Positions 27,366-36,073 of a stretch of DNA of 64,000 nt are shown piece after piece. The stretch is from Halobiforma lacisalsi AJ5. GTDB lineage: Archaea > Halobacteriota > Halobacteria > Halobacteriales > Natrialbaceae. The DNA is taken from assembly GCF_000226975.2 (NCBI RefSeq), contig NZ_CP019285.1, positions 4,092,001-4,156,000 on the forward strand, read 5' to 3'. Position 1 is the stretch's first letter; each line of letters opens with the position of its first letter. The notes beneath the pieces were generated by a model that saw nothing but the letters and a program-made list of their open reading frames with translations, was not told the DNA's origin and searched no databases. The position numbers were made by a program, and so were the translations under genes.

Positions 27366-27677
27366 TTACCACCTCATCGTCGTCGGTACCGTGACGTCGA
27401 CGTCACGGAAGTTGCGGTACAGCACCAGGATGATCCCGAGCCCGACGGCGACCTCGGCGGCGGCCAGCGCCATGGTGAACAGGGCGAACACCTGACCAGT
27501 GAGGTTCCCGTGATAGAACGCGAACGCGATCAGGTTGATGTTCGCCGCGTTCAGCATGAGTTCGACGGACATCAGGAACATCAGTGCGTTACGACGCGTC
27601 AGGATGCCGAAGAGACCGATACAGAACAGCCCCATCGACAGGAGGACGTAGTACTCGACCCCGGCGGCGACGCTCAT
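27366..27677 (-). CDS. nuoK: NADH-quinone oxidoreductase subunit K
   Basis: This encodes a 103-aa three-helix subunit. The two buried Glu residues needed for proton transfer appear in LMSVELMLNAANINL and ALAAAEVAVGLGIIL. It overlaps nuoJ2 by 4 bp. Length and motifs are normal for the family. Confidence 0.95.
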   Translation of the reverse strand: MSVAAGVEYYVLLSMGLFCIGLFGILTRRNALMFLMSVELMLNAANINLIAFAFYHGNLTGQVFALFTMALAAAEVAVGLGIILVLYRNFRDVDVTVPTTMRW

Positions 27678-28150
27678 CGCGTCTCACCTCCGGACTCGGC
27701 GGCCTCGTCGCCGCCGTCGGTAACCGCCGTCCGGTCACCGGTTCCGCCGGCACTGCCGGCGGTTCCGGTCTCGGCCGTCGTAGCGGCGCCAGCACCGGCA
27801 CCCGTATCCTGACTCGAGAGCGCCGCGACCGGTTCGCCCTCCTCCTCGCGCTTTGCGAGCACGATCGAGGCGTCGAGCGCGGCGTCGAGCGTCAGCGCGA
27901 TCAGCAGGAACGCCGCGAGGAACGTCTCGGTCTCGGGAATCGCCATCGCTCCGGACTGGAGCGCCTCGAGATCGAACAGCGCGTAGCCGATCTCGGAGGT
28001 GATCGAGATTCCCTCCGGGAAGCCGACCGCGCCGTCGCCCGCCCCGAACGGCGTGTTCAGGACGATCAGTCCCATCAGTCCGAAGAGGGCGACGGCGAGC
28101 AGTCCCGGAACGAGCGTTTTCCCCGTTCGGATCTCCGGTCCGGTCGTCAT
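27674..28150 (-). CDS. nuoJ2: NuoJ C-terminal part (split subunit J2)
   Basis: This encodes a 158-aa protein with two or three hydrophobic segments corresponding to the C-terminal half of bacterial NuoJ, followed by a long Ala/Gly/Thr-rich acidic tail. The N-terminal half is the separate gene immediately upstream, which overlaps it by 4 bp. Split nuoJ is the normal haloarchaeal arrangement as I recall it, so this is not a recent break. Confidence 0.88.
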   Translation of the reverse strand: MTTGPEIRTGKTLVPGLLAVALFGLMGLIVLNTPFGAGDGAVGFPEGISITSEIGYALFDLEALQSGAMAIPETETFLAAFLLIALTLDAALDASIVLAKREEEGEPVAALSSQDTGAGAGAATTAETGTAGSAGGTGDRTAVTDGGDEAAESGGETR

Positions 28151-28440
28151 GGTCCCATCACCTCGTCGGAACTCGTGTCGGTCGCGTGCAGATCCTCGTC
28201 CTGCTCACGCTGGGTGAGCATCACCGCGAAGGTGACGAGGATGAGCACGCCGCCAACGTAGACGAGCACCTGCATCATGGCGACGAACTCCGCGGCCAGC
28301 ATGACGTAGTGGATCGCGACCGAGATCAGTGCCACACCCAGCATGAGCGCCGAGTGCCAGGGGTCTTTCAGCAGGACGACCCCGGCGGCACTGGCGAGGG
28401 TCACGAACGCGAACAGCGCGAACGCGATTGTTTCCATCAT
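28147..28440 (-). CDS. nuoJ1: NuoJ N-terminal part (split subunit J1)
   Basis: This encodes a 97-aa protein with three transmembrane helices, including the conserved Tyr-Val-Gly region ALVYVGGVLILVTFAVML-like sequence (QVLVYVGGVLILVTFAVML) that forms the pi-bulge helix TM3 of NuoJ. It ends in a short acidic tail and overlaps nuoJ2. Confidence 0.92.
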   Translation of the reverse strand: MMETIAFALFAFVTLASAAGVVLLKDPWHSALMLGVALISVAIHYVMLAAEFVAMMQVLVYVGGVLILVTFAVMLTQREQDEDLHATDTSSDEVMGP

Positions 28441-28442
28441 TG

Positions 28443-28904
28443 TTACTGGTAGTCGACCTCCCCTTCACCCTCGCCGATCCACGCGCCCCTGTCGGGTTCG
28501 CGTGACTCGAGCGGGTCGATGTCCTTGTACCACGGGACCGACTTCAGCTGCTCTTTGTTGTAGACGAAATCGTGTTTCGTGTCGGCGGTGAACTCGAAGT
28601 TCTGGGTGAGCAGGATCGCGTCGGTCGGGCACACCTCCTCGCAGAGTCGGCAGTAGACACACTGGCCGATGTGGAGGTTGTACTGTTCCCCGTTGCGCTG
28701 GTCGTCCATCACGATCTGGATGGTGTCGTTCGGACAGACGTTCTCGCACTGTCGACACCAGATGCACCGCTCCTGACTCCACTTGTGGACGCCACGGAAC
28801 CGCGGCGAGACGTCGGGAGCGGTTTTCGGATACTCCACCGTGAAGGTGGAGCCGTCCAGCGCGTGTTTCATCGTCGTTGCCATCGATTTGAGTAGTCCGA
28901 TCAT
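28443..28904 (-). CDS. nuoI: NADH-quinone oxidoreductase subunit I, 2x[4Fe-4S]
   Basis: This encodes a 153-aa peripheral-arm ferredoxin subunit. Two [4Fe-4S] motifs are intact: CIWCRQCENVCPND and CVYCRLCEEVCPTD. It passes electrons to the NuoB cluster. It lies between nuoH (4-bp overlap) and nuoJ1. As nuoE, F and G are absent from the operon, NuoI is the likely entry point for electrons from an unidentified donor. Confidence 0.96.
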   Translation of the reverse strand: MIGLLKSMATTMKHALDGSTFTVEYPKTAPDVSPRFRGVHKWSQERCIWCRQCENVCPNDTIQIVMDDQRNGEQYNLHIGQCVYCRLCEEVCPTDAILLTQNFEFTADTKHDFVYNKEQLKSVPWYKDIDPLESREPDRGAWIGEGEGEVDYQ

Positions 28905-29977
28905 TGAATCACCCCGACGATTGCTGCGGTCAGGAAGAGATTAGCGAACGAAAGGACCAGTAGGCCCTTCCATCCGATTTCGATGAGTTGGTCGATTCGA
29001 ACCCGGGGGATCGCCGAGCGGAGCCACTGGGTCAGCAGGAACACTGCCCAGATCTTGATGATGAACCAGACGATCTCCGGCAGTACGGGTCCGGCGGGAC
29101 CGCCGAGGAAGATCGTCGTGATGATCGCACCTCCGAGGAAGATGTGGAGGAACTCCCCGAGGTAGACCAGCACGAAGTAGACCGAGGAGTACTCGGTCTG
29201 GTAGCCCGCGACCAGTTCCGCCGGTGCCTCCGGCATGTCGAAGGGGTTCCGGCCGACCTCGGCGAAATTCGCGATCAGGAACAACACGAAGGCGAACGGG
29301 TTGACGAGCGCGTACCACTGTGGGATCGCGACGATCCCGAGATCGACGAGTATCGCTTCCTGGGCCGTGACGATCTCGCTCATCCGCAGCGAACCCGCAA
29401 AGAGCACGACCGACATCCCGGTCACGACGAGCGGGATCTCGTAGGCGATATTCTGTGCGACCGCGCGCAACCCGCCCAGCATCGAGTACTTGTTCCCCGA
29501 CGCGTAGCCGGCCATCACCAGGCCGATCGACGCGATTCCCGCGACGGCGAAGACGTAGACCAGACCGACCTCGGGGTCGGCGAGGTGAACGCCGTTGCCC
29601 ATCGGGATCACGGCAAACCCCAGGAGCGCCGAGCCGGCGATGACGATCGGCGCGAGGTCGTAGGCCGGTCGGTCGGCGTTCTCGGGGATGATGTTCTCCT
29701 TCGACAGCAGGCGGACCGAGTCGGCGACGATAATGAGGATGCCGCCGGGACCGAGGTGGTTGACCGCGATCCGGTCCGTGAACGCGGCCGTGATCTTTCG
29801 CTTCGCCCAGGGGCCTGCGACGCCGGTCATCGCGAGCATCAGGTTACCGACGATGAACGCGGCGATAAACGTCGCGAGCAGTTCGCCCGCAAGCCCGAAC
29901 TCCGCCAGGCCGGTCAGGTCGCCGATTCGCTCGGGGAGCAGGACGGTATCGCTCTGGAGCGGTGTCGCCGCGTTCAT
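28901..29977 (-). CDS. nuoH: NADH-quinone oxidoreductase subunit H
   Basis: This encodes a 358-aa, eight-helix subunit forming the quinone chamber with NuoB and NuoD. The charged loop motifs NPFDMPEAPAELVAGYQTEYS and the E-channel Glu residues are present. It overlaps nuoCD and nuoI by 4 bp each. Confidence 0.96.
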   Translation of the reverse strand: MNAATPLQSDTVLLPERIGDLTGLAEFGLAGELLATFIAAFIVGNLMLAMTGVAGPWAKRKITAAFTDRIAVNHLGPGGILIIVADSVRLLSKENIIPENADRPAYDLAPIVIAGSALLGFAVIPMGNGVHLADPEVGLVYVFAVAGIASIGLVMAGYASGNKYSMLGGLRAVAQNIAYEIPLVVTGMSVVLFAGSLRMSEIVTAQEAILVDLGIVAIPQWYALVNPFAFVLFLIANFAEVGRNPFDMPEAPAELVAGYQTEYSSVYFVLVYLGEFLHIFLGGAIITTIFLGGPAGPVLPEIVWFIIKIWAVFLLTQWLRSAIPRVRIDQLIEIGWKGLLVLSFANLFLTAAIVGVIQ

Positions 29978-31641
29978 CGATCCACCTCCCCGAGCACGAT
30001 GTCTAAGCTACCCAGCGACGCGACCAGGTCCGGAATGTACTCGCCCTCGGCCATCTCGCCGAGCGCCTGCAGGTTCGAGAAACACGGACTGCGGATCTTG
30101 AACCTGCCTGGCTTGTCGGTGCCGTCCGACCGGATGTAGATCCCGAGTTCACCCTTGGCCGCCTCGACTGCGCGGTAGGTCTCGGCGTCGGCGTCCGGCT
30201 TCAGGGTGCGGGGCACGTTGGCCTGCACCTCGCGGTCGTCCTCGGGCCAGTCCTCGAGCAGGTCGAGACACTGCTGGATGATCTTGGCCGACTCCTCGAC
30301 CTCCTCCATGCGGGTGAGGACGCGCGCGTAGTTGTCACAGCCGTCCCGGGTGACGACGTCCCAGTCGAGGTTCTCGTAGTAGCCGTAGGGATCGTCCCGA
30401 CGGAGGTCGTAGTCGACGCCGGAGCCGCGGGCGACGGGGCCCGTACAGCCGTAGTCCTTGGCCACCTCGGGTTCTAAGACGCCGGTGTCGATACACCGGG
30501 TCTGGAAGATCTCGTTCGACGTGACCATGTCGTTGTATTCGGCGACCTTCGCCGGGAGTTCGTCGAGGAAGTCCCGGGTCTTCTCGAAGAACTCCTCGCG
30601 GGGTTCCGGCAGGTCCCAGGCGACCCCGCCGACGCGGAAGTAGTTGAACATCATCCGCTGGCCCGTCAGGTCCTCGAGGATGTCCTGGACGACCTCGCGG
30701 TCGCGGAACGTGTACTGGAAGATGGCGGTGAACTCGCCGTAGACGTCCAGCGCGAAGGTCCCCAGCGCGAGCATGTGCGAGGCGATCCGACAGAGTTCCG
30801 CGCCCATCGTCCGGATCACCTGGGCGTACTCGGGGACCTCGATGTCCGCGAGGTCCTCGATCGCCCGCGCGTAGGCCCACTCGTTTAACAGCCCCGAGGA
30901 GACGTAGTCCCAGCGGTCGGGGTAGGGCATGATCTGGTGGCGGTAGGTCCCCTGCTGGCACATCTGCTCCTCGCAGCGGTGGAGGTACCCGATATCGGGT
31001 TCCACGTCGACGACCGTCTCGCCGTCCAGCACCGTCTCGACGTGGAGCACGCCGTGGGTCGCGGGGTGGTGAGGACCGATGTTGAGGAACATCGTGTCCG
31101 ACTCCCCGCCCGACTCCCGGTGGTCGCCCTCGAGCGGGTTCGCGTGCTCGGAGAGGGTCACGACCTGGGGCTTCTCCTGGTCGTAGCCCTTCGAAAGCGG
31201 ATGGCCCTGCCAGGTCTCCGGCAGCAGGATGCGCCGCAGGTCCGGGTGGTCGGCGTACTCGATGCCGACGAGGTCGTAGGCCTCGCGTTCGTGCCAGTCA
31301 GCCGTCCGGAACACTTGCTCGGCGCTCTCGCTGACCGGGTCGTGGCTGGCCGTCGGCACGACGACGCTGACCTCGTCGCTCGCGTCGGCGTACTTCTTGA
31401 GGTGGTAGATCGACTCGTACCGGTCCTCGTACTCCTGTGCGGTGACACACGAGAGGTGGTCGTAGCCGGCGCGTTCCTTGAGATCCGAGAGGACGCTCTG
31501 GACCTCGTCCGGGTTGACGACGAACCCCGGCGCGTTCATGTGATCGTCGCGCGCGATCGCGCGATCACCGATCAGCGCCTCGAGTTCGTCCTCGGTGAGC
31601 GTCTCTCCGTCTGCCGGCGTCTGCTCTATTCCCGTGCTCAT
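29974..31641 (-). CDS. nuoCD: Fused NADH-quinone oxidoreductase subunits C and D
   Basis: This encodes a 555-aa protein. Residues about 30-165 are the NuoC (30-kDa) domain with WHEREAYDLVGIEYADHPDLRRIL. Residues about 180-555 are the NuoD (49-kDa) domain, starting FLNIGPHHPATHGVL, whose His-x-x-x-x-H and Tyr contribute to the quinone site; the hydrogenase-like Cys are lost as expected. The C-D fusion is typical of haloarchaea and some bacteria. It overlaps nuoB and nuoH by 4 bp. Confidence 0.95.
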   Translation of the reverse strand: MSTGIEQTPADGETLTEDELEALIGDRAIARDDHMNAPGFVVNPDEVQSVLSDLKERAGYDHLSCVTAQEYEDRYESIYHLKKYADASDEVSVVVPTASHDPVSESAEQVFRTADWHEREAYDLVGIEYADHPDLRRILLPETWQGHPLSKGYDQEKPQVVTLSEHANPLEGDHRESGGESDTMFLNIGPHHPATHGVLHVETVLDGETVVDVEPDIGYLHRCEEQMCQQGTYRHQIMPYPDRWDYVSSGLLNEWAYARAIEDLADIEVPEYAQVIRTMGAELCRIASHMLALGTFALDVYGEFTAIFQYTFRDREVVQDILEDLTGQRMMFNYFRVGGVAWDLPEPREEFFEKTRDFLDELPAKVAEYNDMVTSNEIFQTRCIDTGVLEPEVAKDYGCTGPVARGSGVDYDLRRDDPYGYYENLDWDVVTRDGCDNYARVLTRMEEVEESAKIIQQCLDLLEDWPEDDREVQANVPRTLKPDADAETYRAVEAAKGELGIYIRSDGTDKPGRFKIRSPCFSNLQALGEMAEGEYIPDLVASLGSLDIVLGEVDR

Positions 31642-32357
31642 GGCGAATCAGCCCAGTTGTACCGCATGACGAGGTCGTCTTCGTCGATCTCGCTGGCCAG
31701 TTTCTGGACCAGTTCGTCCTCCGGGAGGTCCCCGAACTGCTCGAGTTCGTAGGGTTTGACGACGACCGGCGAGGACTCGCCGTTCTGGATCCGCTCTTGC
31801 AGTTTGAGGATCCCGTAGATGAGCGCCTCCGGTCGCGGGGGACAGCCCGGAACGTGGATGTCGATCGGGATGATCTCCTCGGCGCCTTTGACGACGTTGT
31901 ACCCTTCCTGGAAGGGGCCGCCGGAGATCGTACACGACCCCATCCCGACGACGAACTTGGGTTCGGGCATCTGGTCGTACACCCGCTTCATGCGGGGCCC
32001 GAACTTCGAGACGATCGTGCCGGGAACGATCATGACGTCTGCCTGCCGCGGGGAGGCACGCGGGACCCCCGCCCCGTAGCGGTCGACGTCGTGTTTGATC
32101 GCGTAGGTGTGGATCATCTCGATGCTGCAGCAGGCGATCCCGAACTGCAGCATGAACATCGAGTTCCCCCGCACCCAGTTCATGAATTCGTCGAACTTCG
32201 TGAGGATGAACGGCGATGCGCCGAAGGCCTCACGGAGCTTCGAATTGAAGCGGTCGTCGACGCCCTCACCGATCCGGGAATCGCGGGTGTCCGTCGACGG
32301 CGCTGTGCTGTCGTGTATCGTTTGCCGTGGTTGTGTTTCTGGTTCGTCGCTACTCAT
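31638..32357 (-). CDS. nuoB: NADH-quinone oxidoreductase subunit B
   Basis: This encodes a 239-aa subunit that carries cluster N2. The four ligands are the adjacent Cys pair in FGIACCSIEM, Cys in GMGSCTISGG and Cys in HVPGCPPRPEAL. The N-terminal 50 residues are a polar extension beyond the bacterial core. It starts six bases before nuoA ends and overlaps nuoCD. Confidence 0.95.
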   Translation of the reverse strand: MSSDEPETQPRQTIHDSTAPSTDTRDSRIGEGVDDRFNSKLREAFGASPFILTKFDEFMNWVRGNSMFMLQFGIACCSIEMIHTYAIKHDVDRYGAGVPRASPRQADVMIVPGTIVSKFGPRMKRVYDQMPEPKFVVGMGSCTISGGPFQEGYNVVKGAEEIIPIDIHVPGCPPRPEALIYGILKLQERIQNGESSPVVVKPYELEQFGDLPEDELVQKLASEIDEDDLVMRYNWADSP

Positions 32358-32363
32358 GATCTA

Positions 32364-32768
32364 TCACCGGTCGCTCTCCACCTGACGAGGTGTCTGTGCC
32401 CACTGTACTGCGCCGTTGCGCCAGGCCCACGCGAGTCCGACGAGCAGGATGGCAACGAACGCGACCATCGGTCCGAGGATCTCGGTCAGCGAAACGGCAT
32501 CCGACTCGACCGCATCCAGGTACACCACCGCCCACGGGAACAGCAGGACGGTCTCGATATCGAAGACGAGGAACAGAAGCGCAACCATGTAGTACTGGAT
32601 GTTAAAGCGGACGCGCGTTCCGCCGGTCGGAACCTCGCCACTCTCGTAGGTGGCACGTTTGTTCGTTTCGGGTACACTCGGCCGTAGGAGGGCCGATACC
32701 GACATCATCCCCAGCGGTATCAACAGTCCCACGAGCGCGAGCGCCCCGATCGCTATCCAGTCGTTCAT
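32364..32768 (-). CDS. nuoA: NADH-quinone oxidoreductase subunit A
   Basis: This encodes a 134-aa three-helix subunit starting at ATG 32768. The conserved acidic-aromatic loop YESGEVPTGGTRVRFNIQYYMVALLFLVFDIE is normal for NuoA. It is the first gene of the eleven-gene operon A-B-CD-H-I-J1-J2-K-L-M-N. An upstream ATG at 32798 is excluded because it would overlap the TATA box. Confidence 0.94.
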   Translation of the reverse strand: MNDWIAIGALALVGLLIPLGMMSVSALLRPSVPETNKRATYESGEVPTGGTRVRFNIQYYMVALLFLVFDIETVLLFPWAVVYLDAVESDAVSLTEILGPMVAFVAILLVGLAWAWRNGAVQWAQTPRQVESDR

Positions 32769-32798
32769 CTCCGTAACGTTCGGAGGTTCAGACCGCAC

Positions 32799-32808
32799 GC
32801 ATATAAGG
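32799..32808 (-). promoter_or_regulatory. TATA box of the nuo operon
   Basis: The minus-strand sequence CCTTATATGC lies 31-40 nt before the nuoA ATG and would give a leader of only about 5-12 nt. No other strong TATA-like element is seen inside the operon, so it probably drives all eleven genes. Confidence 0.65.
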
Positions 32809-33008
32809 GTTCATTGTTCGTTTTCCGGCCCGTGACGTGCCAAGCGACGGGTTCGCGGGGTGTCCTCGCCTGAACAATCACATCATACTATGTATCGAAG
32901 CTGAAATACTGAATAAAATCCGAGTGGGGCCGAGCACCGTCCGTACTCCTGCTTCCGATTTCCCGGGGGCCGCGAGTTCGCCCACCGGGACGTCATCGAC
33001 TGGAGGCA

Positions 33009-33073
33009 AACGCCGGGCGGCGATCACCGATTATCGATTCCGAAACGCCGCCCCAACGCCGGGCGGCGATCAC
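33009..33073. repeat. 19-bp direct repeat at the purE 3' end
   Basis: The 19-bp sequence aacgccgggcggcgatcac occurs at 33009-33027 and 33055-33073. The second copy spans the purE stop codon. The remaining nuoA-purE gap (32809-33008) holds nothing I can name. Confidence 0.8.
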
Positions 33074-33717
33074 TGGTCACCGCGACGGTCGCGGAACGCC
33101 GGCGTTCCCTCGTCGTGGAGTTCCCGGGAAACGGAACCGACGCTCTCCCGAAGTCCCTCGTGGTAGTCGACCAGTCGCTCTCGTACCTCGTCGTGTCGCC
33201 GCGCGAGAATCTGGGCAGCCGACAGCGCCGCATTGAACGACTTGCCCGCGTCGACGGCGACCAGCGGTGCGCCCGTCGGCATCCCGATGACGCTATCGAC
33301 GGACTTCTCCTGGACCGGCACGCCGATCACCGGCAACGGGTACGCGATCGACGCGGTCATGTTCGGCAGGTCCGCGGACTTCCCGCCTGCGCCCGCGATG
33401 ATTATCTCGAGGCCGCGGTCCTCGGCGGTCTCGGCGTAGGCCGTCATCAGGTCGGGCGTGCGATGAGCGGAGGTAACGTAGGTTTCGAACGTGAAGCGTT
33501 CCGCGGGCGGATTCTCGTAGTCGGTCTGTTCGGCGAAGCCGAGTTCGTCGACGAACGCGTCGTAGGCCCCCCGACGGCGACCGCCGGTCATCATCGTCTC
33601 GAGGTCCGAGTCGCTGCCCATCACGATCCCGACGTCCGGGGTCTCCTCGTCCGGTCGATCCGCCGTCGCCTCCTCGTGGAGTCGGTCGATCAGGTCGTCG
33701 ACTGCCGGTGCGGTCAT
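33070..33717 (-). CDS. purE: N5-carboxyaminoimidazole ribonucleotide mutase
   Basis: This encodes a 215-aa class I PurE, starting at ATG 33717. Active-site blocks are GIVMGSDSDLETM, the His-containing TSAHRTPDLM, IIAGAGGKSADLPNM and PVIGVPVQ. It moves the carboxylate of N5-CAIR to C4, following PurK. A 15-20-residue internal segment (GGRRRGAYDAFVDELGF) is longer than in bacteria. It is in the same orientation as purK, with a 112-aa unknown gene between. Confidence 0.94.
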   Translation of the reverse strand: MTAPAVDDLIDRLHEEATADRPDEETPDVGIVMGSDSDLETMMTGGRRRGAYDAFVDELGFAEQTDYENPPAERFTFETYVTSAHRTPDLMTAYAETAEDRGLEIIIAGAGGKSADLPNMTASIAYPLPVIGVPVQEKSVDSVIGMPTGAPLVAVDAGKSFNAALSAAQILARRHDEVRERLVDYHEGLRESVGSVSRELHDEGTPAFRDRRGDQ

Positions 33718-33794
33718 ACGCGCGGCTTCCGCTCCGGGGGCAATGAAAGCTGGTGATTCGACCCCGCAGTTCAGGCTCGGACCGCCATCGGCGC

Positions 33795-34133
33795 TCAGCG
33801 CGACCCCTGACAGCCGCCGCGCAGGCGACTGCACCCGGAGCGGCGGGTCTTCAGACAGAGATCGGTTCCCTCGTACTCCGCCTCGAGTATCTCCTCCAGG
33901 AGTTCCAGTTCGCGCTGGCCGTAGCCCTCGTTCGAGATGAAGTACGGGACGAGCCGGTGTTCGGCGACCCGGCGGCCGCACAGCCCCTCGGCTTTGAGTC
34001 GCCGTACGACCTCGCGAATCTCGGCTTCCGTCGGCTGTGGGTCGAGGTCGATCTCCGATCCGCGGCCCTTCGCGAGCCGTTCGAGGAGGTGGTCCGTATC
34101 GAGCATGTCCCCATACATTACCCGATATTGCAT
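33795..34133 (-). CDS. Conserved-looking small protein between purE and purK
   Basis: This encodes a 112-aa soluble protein. The middle reads as a helical domain (PTEAEIREVVRRLKAEGLCGRRVAEHRLVPYF) that could be a winged helix, and the C-terminal 20 residues are Cys/Arg-rich (CLKTRRSGCSRLRGGC), with three or four Cys that might bind metal. I do not recognise the family. It starts after an AT-rich segment (tgcataaaacgtttt) at 34129-34145 and may be read independently of purK. Confidence 0.6.
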   Translation of the reverse strand: MQYRVMYGDMLDTDHLLERLAKGRGSEIDLDPQPTEAEIREVVRRLKAEGLCGRRVAEHRLVPYFISNEGYGQRELELLEEILEAEYEGTDLCLKTRRSGCSRLRGGCQGSR

Positions 34134-34209
34134 AAAACGTTTTCCACGCTACGAGCCTCGAGACGGCCGTTTTGGGCGAACACGTTCGCGTCGGGTAGCC
34201 GACCAGTCG

Positions 34210-35367
34210 TCACTCGAACGTGACGGACTCCCGAATCGAGACCGCTCGGTCGCGAAGCGCCGCGACGCCCTCGTCGTCCCGCGCGGTCACCGTCACGTGG
34301 CCCATCTTGCGCAGGGGTCGAGCCTCTCGCTTGCCGTACCAGTGGAGGTTCGCGCCGGGCGTCTCGAGGATCCGGTCGATATCGCCCAGTCTCGCCTCCT
34401 GCTCCTCGTCGACGTCGGCAAGCAGGTTCGTCATGACGGTCGGCGAACGGAGGTCGGTGGCCGCGAGCGGCCACCCGAGCACGGCACGAACGTGCTGTTC
34501 GAACTGCGAACTCTGTGCGCCCTCGATCGTCCAGTGACCGGAGTTGTGGGGCCGGGGTGCGATCTCGTTGAGGAGAACCTTCCCGTCAGTGGTTTCAAAC
34601 AACTCGATGCCGTAGACTCCCCGGCCGTCCATCACCTCGAGCACGTCCTCGGCGACCTCGCGGGCGCGCTCCTCGACGGCCTCGCTCGAGCGCGCGGGAA
34701 CGATCGTCTCCCGCAGGATCTCGTCTTCGTGGACGTTCTCCCCGATGGGGAAGGCGGCGGTCTCGTTCTCGCCCTTGACGGCGATGACCGACACCTCACG
34801 CTCGAAGTCGACGAACGACTCGACCATCGCGGGGCCGGCGACCGACTCGAGGGCCTCCTCGGCCTCCGCTTTGGACTCGACGGGCACGTTCCCGCGACCG
34901 TCGTAGCCGCCGGTGCGGGCCTTCAGCATGACCGGCGCGCCGTAGTCGTCGATCGCATCGCGGACGTCGTCGGCGTCCTCGACCGCGCGGAACGGCGGCA
35001 CCGGGACCCCCGCCGCCTCGAGTTCCCGTTTCTGGACGAGTTTGTCGTGGATCGTCTCGAGCGTCGACGGCTTCGGGTGGACCGGCGTCCCGGTCTTCTC
35101 GCTGACCCGCTCGAGGACGCTCTGGTCGGCGAGTTCGATCTCGAAGGTGAGGACGTCCGATCGGGCGGCCAGTTCCCGGATGCCGGCCTCGTCGTCGAAG
35201 TCGGCGACGATCTGGTCGCGCGCGACGAGCGCGGCCGGGCAGTCCGGCGTCGGGTCGAGAACGATCACCTCGACGCCCAGCGGCGCCGCCGCCTCGGCGA
35301 GCATTCGACCGAGCTGTCCGCCACCGACGACCCCGATCGTCGGTCCCGGCGTCCGTAGCGTTGTCAT
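34210..35367 (-). CDS. purK: N5-carboxyaminoimidazole ribonucleotide synthase
   Basis: This encodes a 385-aa ATP-grasp enzyme that makes N5-CAIR from AIR, bicarbonate and ATP. It begins with IGVVGGGQLGRMLAEAA, the family N-terminal motif, and contains the ATP-grasp segments VMLKARTGGYDGRGN, ERSEVSVIAVK-like (EREVSVIAVKG) and NEIAPRPHNSGHWTIEG. Its product is the substrate of PurE. A T/A-rich element (ccttaag, 35390-35396) lies about 25 nt upstream. Confidence 0.95.
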   Translation of the reverse strand: MTTLRTPGPTIGVVGGGQLGRMLAEAAAPLGVEVIVLDPTPDCPAALVARDQIVADFDDEAGIRELAARSDVLTFEIELADQSVLERVSEKTGTPVHPKPSTLETIHDKLVQKRELEAAGVPVPPFRAVEDADDVRDAIDDYGAPVMLKARTGGYDGRGNVPVESKAEAEEALESVAGPAMVESFVDFEREVSVIAVKGENETAAFPIGENVHEDEILRETIVPARSSEAVEERAREVAEDVLEVMDGRGVYGIELFETTDGKVLLNEIAPRPHNSGHWTIEGAQSSQFEQHVRAVLGWPLAATDLRSPTVMTNLLADVDEEQEARLGDIDRILETPGANLHWYGKREARPLRKMGHVTVTARDDEGVAALRDRAVSIRESVTFE

Positions 35368-35601
35368 CGCGCGGCAGTTGTCCGTGCCGCCGCTTAAGGG
35401 TTCTCAATTTAGAGCACAATCGTGGTTACTACGTCCTCGAACGACCCACGATATACTCACGATCGAGAATAGATCGTTCCTCGCTCTCCCGGTCGGACAC
35501 GGTACCATGGCTGCGTCGAGCGACGCCCCGGACGCCTGGGCGCGCGGCGGCGTGGCGCGCGAAACGGTATCTCTTTTACCCGTCACTGCCACCGCACGCC
35601 T

Positions 35602-36024
35602 ATGACCACGCTCGGACTGGTGGTCGCCGAGTTCAACCGATCGATCACCGAGCAGATGGAAGACGTCGCCCTCGAGGCCGCCAGCGAGGCAGGGGCCGAA
35701 GTGTACGACACCGTTCACGTGCCGGGCGTGTACGACGCCCCGCTCGCGGCCGACAGGCTGGCCCGCCGCGATGTGGTGGATGCCGTCGCCGTGATCGGGA
35801 CCGTGATCACCGGCGACACCGACCACGATCAGGTGATCTCCGACGCGACGGCACAGCGACTCTCCGACGTCAGTCTCGAGCGTGACACGCCCGTGACCCT
35901 CGGCGTGACCGGACCCGGAATGTCCGCCGCCGAGGCCCGCGAGCGCGTCGAGAACGCTGCGAAGGCCGTCGACGGCGCGCTCGATCTCGCCGCAGAACTT
36001 CCCGAAGCCGAAAACGAAGACTAG
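35602..36024 (+). CDS. ribH: 6,7-dimethyl-8-ribityllumazine synthase
   Basis: This encodes a 140-aa protein. The lumazine-synthase blocks are visible: VVAEFNRSITEQM, VPGVYDAPLAADRL, VIGTVITGDTDHDQVI with the catalytic His, and PVTLGVTGPGMSAAEARERV. It condenses 4-(ribitylamino)uracil and butanone phosphate in riboflavin synthesis and normally forms pentamers or capsids. A TATA-like cttttaccc (35573-35581) precedes it. The aminotransferase gene lies 49 bp downstream. Confidence 0.94.
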   Translation: MTTLGLVVAEFNRSITEQMEDVALEAASEAGAEVYDTVHVPGVYDAPLAADRLARRDVVDAVAVIGTVITGDTDHDQVISDATAQRLSDVSLERDTPVTLGVTGPGMSAAEARERVENAAKAVDGALDLAAELPEAENED

Positions 36025-36073
36025 GGCCGCTGCCAATACCTCACTAGCCGCTACCGACCCACCACACTACCCC

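Noticed and set aside
27674-28440. nuoJ broken by a frameshift
   Set aside because: Both halves have their own starts with a four-base overlap, and a split nuoJ is the normal state in haloarchaea as I recall.
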